A stretch of 9,470 nt of DNA from positions 1 to 9,470 of the forward strand of contig CANQWJ010000036.1 of assembly GCA_947627525.1 (NCBI GenBank), in the 5' to 3' direction. The translations under genes and the position numbers were made by a program. The notes below the pieces were generated by a model. That model searched no databases. It worked only from the letters and a program-made list of their open reading frames with translations, and was not told the DNA's origin. Below are positions 5,248-9,470 of the stretch, piece after piece. Position 1 is the first letter of the stretch, and the number at the start of each line of letters is the position of its first letter. Source of the DNA: an uncultured Bacilli bacterium. GTDB lineage: Bacteria > Bacillota_I > Bacilli_A > RF39 > UBA660.

Positions 5248-5715
5248 ATGCATTCAAATAAATTGATATGCGACATTTTAGATTATATTGATAATAATAT
5301 AAATAAAGAAATTACTGTTGATGAGTTAGCCAATCTCTTTTTCTTTAATCGTTATTATGTTATGAAACTATTTAAGAAAGAACTAGGTATCACCATTGTC
5401 AACTATCTAAATAGTATTCGTATCTATAATAGTTTAAAAGAATATAAGCATGATAATAATATCATGTGGATCGCTTTCAACAATGGCTTTAATTCTTTAG
5501 AGTATTACTCTGAGACTTTTAAAAAAATAATGCAGGTATCACCAAGGACATATCAAAACTTTGTCAAAAGAAGAACGTATTCAACAAGTGATCTAGAGAA
5601 AATAATACAAAACATTACCGACTTACAAATATTAAGAGATTATGTTAATCGATATAAAAGGCATCGACCAGTTGATAAAGTTAAAACTAAGACTTTATCC
5701 ATATTTAAAAAATAA
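5248..5715 (+). CDS. AraC-family transcriptional regulator, DNA-binding domain only
   Basis: DNA-binding regulator and the only plus-strand gene of the window. Residues 1-105 are a complete AraC/XylS double helix-turn-helix domain: the first HTH is around ITVDELANLFFFNRYYVMKLFKK (22-44), followed by the linker helix, and the second is IMWIAFNNGFNSLEYYSETF with the closing VSPRTYQNF (72-105). Most AraC proteins carry a separate ligand-binding domain; here none precedes the DNA-binding part. Instead there is a tail of about 48 residues, ending in a strongly basic segment (NRYKRHRPVDKVKTKT), with no family I recognise. The ATG at 5248 follows GGTGAT by three bases. The gene is transcribed away from the VirD4-like gene across a 105-base spacer, so it may regulate that gene and itself, but no operator is proven. 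It ends in a bidirectional terminator. Confidence 0.85.
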   Translation: MHSNKLICDILDYIDNNINKEITVDELANLFFFNRYYVMKLFKKELGITIVNYLNSIRIYNSLKEYKHDNNIMWIAFNNGFNSLEYYSETFKKIMQVSPRTYQNFVKRRTYSTSDLEKIIQNITDLQILRDYVNRYKRHRPVDKVKTKTLSIFKK

Positions 5716-5716
5716 A

Positions 5717-5747
5717 CAAAAAAGAGTTCAAAGACTCTTTTATTTTA
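5717..5747. terminator. Bidirectional terminator between converging genes
   Basis: An 8-bp stem (5720-5727 with 5734-5741) has a 6-base loop. On plus it follows the AraC stop by a few bases and is trailed by a T-rich tract (TATTTTATTTTTTT). On minus it follows the glycosyltransferase, whose stop codon TAA (5742-5740) overlaps the stem, and is trailed by seven U (5723-5717). It can end transcription from both sides. Confidence 0.8.
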
Positions 5748-6816
5748 TTTTTTTAGCGAAAGATACTAATTCGGCAGCGGCTTTTTTATTAATTATCTTA
5801 CTCTGATTCTTAATCATTTCTTTTTGTAAATCTTTATCTTCTAATAAGTGCTTAGTATTTATAATGATTTCATCCAAAGTATTAGATACTAAACTTAGAT
5901 TATTTTTCTTAAAGAAGTTAGCGTTATAATTTTCAACTCCTGGAATAGGCATAATATGAATCATTGGTTTATTTAAAACGGCAACTTCTGTACTAGTAAG
6001 ACCTCCCGGTTTTGTTAAAACAACATCACTTTCTTTAATATAATCATTCATGTTATCAATAAAACCTTTAACTATTAAATTAGAATTCTTAATTTTAGAT
6101 AATTCTTTAAATAGTCTTTTATTGTTACCACAAACAACTATAACGTAGGCATCAATACTATTTAAAATGCTTTTAACGATATCTTTTAAATTACCAAAGC
6201 CCATACTTCCAGAAGTAATTAATATATTAGGTTTATCTTTAATCAAAGACAAATTACTTTTCCCTTTTTGAAAACTGGTAGAAACAGGAATACCAATTGG
6301 AAGAAGGACCTCTTCTGGAATCCCCTTATTAATAAATTCATCTTTTAAAGAAGAATGAGGAATTACAAAATAATCTGGTGTCGTCTCATTCCAAAAAGGA
6401 ATATTAGTATAGTCAGTCGCGACATTAATGAGCTTAATATCAACACCATCTTTCTTTAAAGCTGTAATAACCATCGCTGGAAAAAGATGGGGACAAATAA
6501 CTAAATCATAATTATTTTCTTTAATAAAGGCTAGAACTTTATTTCTAGCTAGTTTATTTAATTCATAAACAGGACTAGTTAGTCCAACTTTACTATAAGT
6601 TTCACCAAGTTTATAAACCTCTTTAAATATTTTACCTTTACCACTAGTTGACTTTAAATATAACTTTTCAACTTTTTTAGATAATTTATTACCAAGAATA
6701 CTAAAATAATCGACAAAGTCGCACTCTATATTATTTAAATTAAATTCACTTTTAATATATTTACCACAGGAATTATGACCTCCACCGGTACTACAAGATA
6801 ATACTAAAACTTTCAT
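5740..6816 (-). CDS. UgtP/MGDG-synthase-type diacylglycerol glycosyltransferase
   Basis: Peripheral membrane glycosyltransferase of family GT28 that moves a sugar from a UDP-sugar to diacylglycerol, making membrane glycolipids that can also anchor lipoteichoic acid. The N-terminal MGDG-synthase domain (PF06925, about 1-165) starts with a Rossmann strand and STGGGHNS (9-16), the lipid-binding glycine loop. The C-terminal GT28 domain (about 195-350) holds TSGSMGFGNL (201-210) and the nucleotide-sugar site TKPGGLTSTEV (268-278), followed by MPIPGVENYNANFF. In place of the TDxxxHxxW motif of B. subtilis UgtP this protein has TDYTNIPFW (134-142), with Ile for His. Glucose versus galactose cannot be told from sequence. 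Length (358) is typical. GGAG lies eight bases before the ATG. It starts four bases after the CmpB-like gene stops, so the two are cotranscribed. Confidence 0.9.
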   Translation of the reverse strand: MKVLVLSCSTGGGHNSCGKYIKSEFNLNNIECDFVDYFSILGNKLSKKVEKLYLKSTSGKGKIFKEVYKLGETYSKVGLTSPVYELNKLARNKVLAFIKENNYDLVICPHLFPAMVITALKKDGVDIKLINVATDYTNIPFWNETTPDYFVIPHSSLKDEFINKGIPEEVLLPIGIPVSTSFQKGKSNLSLIKDKPNILITSGSMGFGNLKDIVKSILNSIDAYVIVVCGNNKRLFKELSKIKNSNLIVKGFIDNMNDYIKESDVVLTKPGGLTSTEVAVLNKPMIHIMPIPGVENYNANFFKKNNLSLVSNTLDEIIINTKHLLEDKDLQKEMIKNQSKIINKKAAAELVSFAKKIK

Positions 6817-6820
6817 GTAA

Positions 6821-7462
6821 TCAACTCCAACTATTATTAAACATATTATATAAGTAATCTTTGTTAAAAGTCTTATCTAAAAACTCTTCATAGGCATTTC
6901 TTGGTTCTATTCCCTTTTCCTTTTCTTTAGCACGTATTACCGCACTTACTGTTAAAAGAAGATCAAAAACTAAAAAGACAGATAAAAAGATAATTAATTT
7001 ATTTCCAACGTTTCTAGGTATTTTATTAATGAGCTTTTCAATTGGTGGATAAATAAATTTAATCCAAACAATTCCTAAAAGTCCCCAAAGACAAGACATG
7101 ACAAGACATACACGCCCATTGATATTTAAAAACATATTACTATAATCCCATGCTGAAAAACCAAGAACTAATTCCATTCCCCAACTCATTACATATTCTA
7201 ACAATGATCCTAAAAAGAAACTTATGAAAAAGAGGGGAATATTTCCTTTATCCTTATAGCGATAAAGTAAAAAGGTTAAAGCACAAGCACATATTCCATA
7301 ACAAATATTAAAAGGTCCTAAAACAAGAGCGGAATGATTGATGAATTCATTGTGAACTAATAGACTGAATAATACTTCATAAACCCAACCAAAAATAGAA
7401 CCAAAGATGAACAACCAAAACATGTTATAAAACCCTACTTTTTGTTTTTTACTGCTTTTCAT
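6821..7462 (-). CDS. CmpB-like membrane protein (PF06541, putative ABC transporter permease)
   Basis: Polytopic membrane protein with the PF06541 pattern, often annotated as a putative ABC-transporter permease although the role is not established. Conserved features visible are FGWVYEVL (24-31), the GPF...YG block (50-56), SLLEY (86-90) with E97 further on, WDYS (105-108), NINGR (113-117) and CLWGLLG (124-130). I count about five hydrophobic segments: 12-35, 46-67, 76-101, 118-138 and 155-176. The C-terminal 35 residues are charged and presumably cytoplasmic. AGGTGA lies four bases before the ATG. No ATPase or binding-protein gene is next to it, so a transporter role is not supported by context; instead it is paired with the glycolipid synthase, suggesting an envelope or lipid-related role. 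That link is inference. It ends in TGA. Confidence 0.82.
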   Translation of the reverse strand: MKSSKKQKVGFYNMFWLFIFGSIFGWVYEVLFSLLVHNEFINHSALVLGPFNICYGICACALTFLLYRYKDKGNIPLFFISFFLGSLLEYVMSWGMELVLGFSAWDYSNMFLNINGRVCLVMSCLWGLLGIVWIKFIYPPIEKLINKIPRNVGNKLIIFLSVFLVFDLLLTVSAVIRAKEKEKGIEPRNAYEEFLDKTFNKDYLYNMFNNSWS

Positions 7463-7481
7463 AACTTCACCTACTATTTAT

Positions 7482-7510
7482 ATATTATTACTAAAAGATA
7501 ATTAATACAA
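7482..7510 (-). promoter_or_regulatory. Promoter of the CmpB-like/glycosyltransferase operon
   Basis: On the minus strand TTGTAT (7510-7505) and TAATAT (7487-7482) are separated by 17 bases. The predicted start, about 7475, is three bases before the AGGTGA ribosome binding site (7472-7467), so the leader is very short. It is the only good candidate between the terminator at 7525-7551 and the gene. Confidence 0.5.
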
Positions 7511-7524
7511 TATTTATTTAGAAT

Positions 7525-7551
7525 AAAAAAGACTGATGAAAAACATCAATC
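7525..7551 (-). terminator. Intrinsic terminator of the cls/acyltransferase operon
   Basis: On the minus strand the arms GATTGATG (7551-7544) and CATCAGTC (7538-7531) pair over eight positions including one U-G wobble, with a loop of five U, and are followed by six U (7530-7525). It lies about 20 bases past the stop of the 74-aa gene and separates the two minus-strand operons. Confidence 0.75.
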
Positions 7552-7569
7552 TAAGCATTAATTTATATA

Positions 7570-7794
7570 TTATTTTTTTCTTCTAACCAACCTTTGACCA
7601 ATACTATTCTTCCCCATTATTGATAGAATGATATTTCCCCAAAAGAATGGTATTGAAAGAAAAATTATTATACTAGCGATTATAGTTGGATAATGTAACA
7701 ATTCATATCCAAAATACAACAAGCAAAACAAAAGTATTGCTAGAATAAACTCCAAAACGATATCAATTATTATACCTTTACTTTTATCATTCAT
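7570..7794 (-). CDS. Small two-helix membrane protein, weakly RDD-like
   Basis: Hypothetical protein of 74 aa that I cannot assign with confidence. It has two hydrophobic segments (about 8-33 and 36-60) and a basic C-terminus ending RRKK, consistent with both ends in the cytoplasm. The ending GKNSIGQRLV (61-70) resembles the closing GxTxGKRL motif of RDD-domain membrane proteins, and an Asp in the first helix (D11) is also reminiscent, but the protein is roughly half the size of an RDD domain. It is a real gene: GGAGGT lies five bases before its ATG, overlapping the region just after the acyltransferase stop (12-base gap), and a terminator follows. It is therefore the last gene of the cls/acyltransferase operon. 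A partner or small accessory protein of the acyltransferase is one possibility, without direct support. Confidence 0.75.
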   Translation of the reverse strand: MNDKSKGIIIDIVLEFILAILLFCLLYFGYELLHYPTIIASIIIFLSIPFFWGNIILSIMGKNSIGQRLVRRKK

Positions 7795-7806
7795 AATATA
7801 CCTCCC

Positions 7807-9033
7807 CTAGATAATTAACTTCTTATTTTTATTCTTTAACCTAATTATTATAAAAGAAATAATATGCGTAATTATTAAAACAAACACAATTTGTAAATAG
7901 GGATTATTACCAAAAATTCCAAATAGAGAAATGATATAAATAATCATTGGATGAATTAAATAATAATATTTAGAAAAAGCTCTAAAATCAAACTTTAATT
8001 TTATCTTATTAGTCAAATAAATAGTTGTGATAAATAAATAATAAGTTAAAGGAATACAAGATAATAAAATATTACTATTTAATCTTTCTATATCATGTAA
8101 AAAGATTGCTTCAAATATTAAGAAGAATATACATATAACTAGTTTTTCAAAACAGTATTTAGAATAAACGTCTTTTTTTGAACCCATAAAGTATCCTAAA
8201 ACGACATAGAATAAGCCAAAAAACAAAAAGTTTCGCGTCGTGAAAAAGATATTATAATAGTATGATAATAACTCTTTTAAATTGAGGGGCAACATTCCAT
8301 AATATGTTTCAGTAGCACCGAATAATAAGAGAAAAAAGGAAATTACAAGCAAATACTTGATATTAAACTTTTTCTTCCATTTAGATAATACTAATAAAGA
8401 AAGAATTAAAGCAGGAAAATACCATAAATGATAATAGACACCTGTATAAATTAGTGCGACTAATAAAGCAAGAGGAATACCTAAAACAATAAGTGGTATC
8501 AAAAGATACATTGGAATTGTGATGGTTGTTATATAATTATTTATAATAGGTATGTTTTGTAATCCATAAGCAATAATTACAGGTATATAAATAGCACTCC
8601 ATATCAAATATAAGGGAATAGTCTTTTTTATATAATCTTTTATATAATTAGCATTCTTTTTTTCTTTTTTAGCAATAAAGTAACCAGTTATCAAGAAAAA
8701 CATTGGGACACATATTCTTGTTATTATATTGTTAAATGCTAAATCTAATTGATCAGAAAAGTTTTGAAAGGGACGTAAATGTAAAATAATAATTAGAATA
8801 GCACAAATATACTTTAATATATCTATATTTTTATAATTGACAACTTTATTATCATGATTTTTATCTATATTATTTTGAACCAATATAGAAATAGAACTAC
8901 ATAGTAATATTAAAAAAAGCATTGATAATGGTTTACCTAAATTGTTTTCTATCTGCAATATATTCATCCATCTTAAAAACAATACTAATATAGTAATGAC
9001 AATTGTTACTAATATTTCTTTTTTATATTTCAT
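7807..9033 (-). CDS. Acyltransferase-3 family integral membrane protein
   Basis: Multi-spanning membrane O-acyltransferase of PF01757, the family of OatA, WecH and NodX-like enzymes that move acetyl or other acyl groups onto cell-envelope glycans or lipids. After two leading hydrophobic segments (about 7-24 and 36-52) the family start is visible: KNIDILKYICAILIIILH (68-85), with the probable catalytic histidine H85, then RICVPMFFLITGYFIAKK (106-123). Further on are YHLWYFPALIL and, near the C-terminus, FSKYYYLIHPMIIYI, both typical. About ten to twelve helices in 408 aa match the family. The acceptor cannot be deduced. It starts 20 bases after the cls stop, with only a weak Shine-Dalgarno (AGTGAT, three bases before ATG), and is followed after 12 bases by the 74-aa gene, so it is the middle gene of an operon. 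Confidence 0.88.
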   Translation of the reverse strand: MKYKKEILVTIVITILVLFLRWMNILQIENNLGKPLSMLFLILLCSSISILVQNNIDKNHDNKVVNYKNIDILKYICAILIIILHLRPFQNFSDQLDLAFNNIITRICVPMFFLITGYFIAKKEKKNANYIKDYIKKTIPLYLIWSAIYIPVIIAYGLQNIPIINNYITTITIPMYLLIPLIVLGIPLALLVALIYTGVYYHLWYFPALILSLLVLSKWKKKFNIKYLLVISFFLLLFGATETYYGMLPLNLKELLSYYYNIFFTTRNFLFFGLFYVVLGYFMGSKKDVYSKYCFEKLVICIFFLIFEAIFLHDIERLNSNILLSCIPLTYYLFITTIYLTNKIKLKFDFRAFSKYYYLIHPMIIYIISLFGIFGNNPYLQIVFVLIITHIISFIIIRLKNKNKKLII

Positions 9034-9053
9034 TAAATCACTTCAATCATTAA

Positions 9054-9470
9054 TTAGAATAATGGCGCAAACAAACGTAAAATAGCTTGCCATAAAGTTT
9101 TAAAGAAACCAGCTTTAACATCTTGGTCATTTAACTCTTTACAATCTTTAAAGGTAACATCAAAGTCTTTACGAACATCATTAATAGCTTTAACATTTTC
9201 CATATAGATACCATTTTCAAAATGAAGATATAGACTACGATAATCAAGATTAATCGTTCCTACTACTGATCGAACATCATCAGATAAGAAAACTTTTGAA
9301 TGAACAAAACCATTAGTGTATTTATATATTTTAACTCCATTATCATGTAGTACTCTAAAAAAGGATGTCGTTTGTGTATAAACAATTTTCTTATCAGGTA
9401 TACCCGGAACAATTATTCTTACATCTACTCCCCTCTTAGCAGCACGACATAAAGCATTAACCATATCAGT
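9054..9470 (-). CDS. cls: Cardiolipin synthase, C-terminal part (5' end outside window)
   Basis: Phospholipase-D-superfamily enzyme that joins phosphatidylglycerol molecules into cardiolipin at the membrane. Only the last 138 or so codons are here. The frame stays open through the window edge (Thr-Asp before the first Met, matching the usual PDD-like lead into AAKRGVDVRIIVPG), so the Met at 9464 is internal and not the start. The second HKD motif is complete: HSKVFLSDD (HxKx4D) followed by VVGTINLDYRSL. The first HKD motif and the N-terminal helices should lie to the right of the window. The C-terminus ends with the amphipathic GFFKTLWQAILRLFAPLF, common in bacterial Cls. It leads an operon with the acyltransferase and the 74-aa protein; the promoter is outside the window. 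Confidence 0.93.
   Translation of the reverse strand, partial: TDMVNALCRAAKRGVDVRIIVPGIPDKKIVYTQTTSFFRVLHDNGVKIYKYTNGFVHSKVFLSDDVRSVVGTINLDYRSLYLHFENGIYMENVKAINDVRKDFDVTFKDCKELNDQDVKAGFFKTLWQAILRLFAPLF

Noticed and set aside
3769..5715. Integrated conjugative element or its borders
   Set aside because: No integrase, relaxase, direct repeats, tRNA target or insertion sequence is visible, and codon use looks like that of the neighbours.
6821..7462. A complete ABC transporter around the CmpB-like gene
   Set aside because: No ATP-binding or solute-binding subunit is adjacent; only the family name suggests ABC transport.

Overview
The window reads as chromosome of an AT-rich Bacillota, most likely class Bacilli. 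Support comes from the cca, dnaD, nth gene run (all three sit in one larger gene neighbourhood in Bacillus), the Gram-positive primosome protein DnaD, a UgtP-type glycolipid synthase and AGGAGG/GGTGAT-type ribosome binding sites. Two genes (dnaD and the CmpB-like gene) end in TGA, and in dnaD that TGA lies inside the start of nth. TGA is therefore a stop and not Trp, which argues against Mycoplasma code 4. A gut Erysipelotrichia- or RF39-like lineage is possible, but that is only an impression.

Layout: every gene is on the minus strand except one AraC-type regulator, so transcription mostly runs right to left. From the right edge: (a) 9470-7570, a membrane/envelope operon with the C-terminal part of cardiolipin synthase (its 5' end is cut by the window), an acyltransferase-3 integral membrane protein and a 74-aa membrane protein, closed by a hairpin terminator at 7525-7551. 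(b) 7462-5740, a second membrane unit with its own promoter: a CmpB-like (PF06541) membrane protein and a UgtP/MGDG-synthase-type diacylglycerol glycosyltransferase, ending at a bidirectional terminator shared with the AraC gene. (c) 5715-3769, a divergent pair: a short AraC-type regulator on + and a VirD4/TraG-like coupling ATPase without membrane segments on -. (d) 3624-3349, the nucleoid protein HU with a large inverted repeat in its promoter/leader and a strong terminator. (e) 3271-886, the cca-dnaD-nth operon, whose promoter is embedded in the hup terminator region. (f) 851-105, a ZupT-like ZIP metal transporter, placed 14 bases after a terminator-like hairpin that ends nth, followed by tandem terminators at the left edge.

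Functionally this is mostly housekeeping: tRNA 3'-end maturation, replication initiation, base-excision repair, chromosome compaction, anionic lipid and glycolipid synthesis and metal uptake. The one element that does not fit is the orphan VirD4-like ATPase with its divergent regulator. No relaxase, VirB4, transposase, integrase, CRISPR, tRNA or rRNA is visible. No gene-free stretch exceeds 300 bases; the longest is about 145 bases, upstream of hup. I do not see a convincing new multi-gene system, and the findings are graded accordingly.
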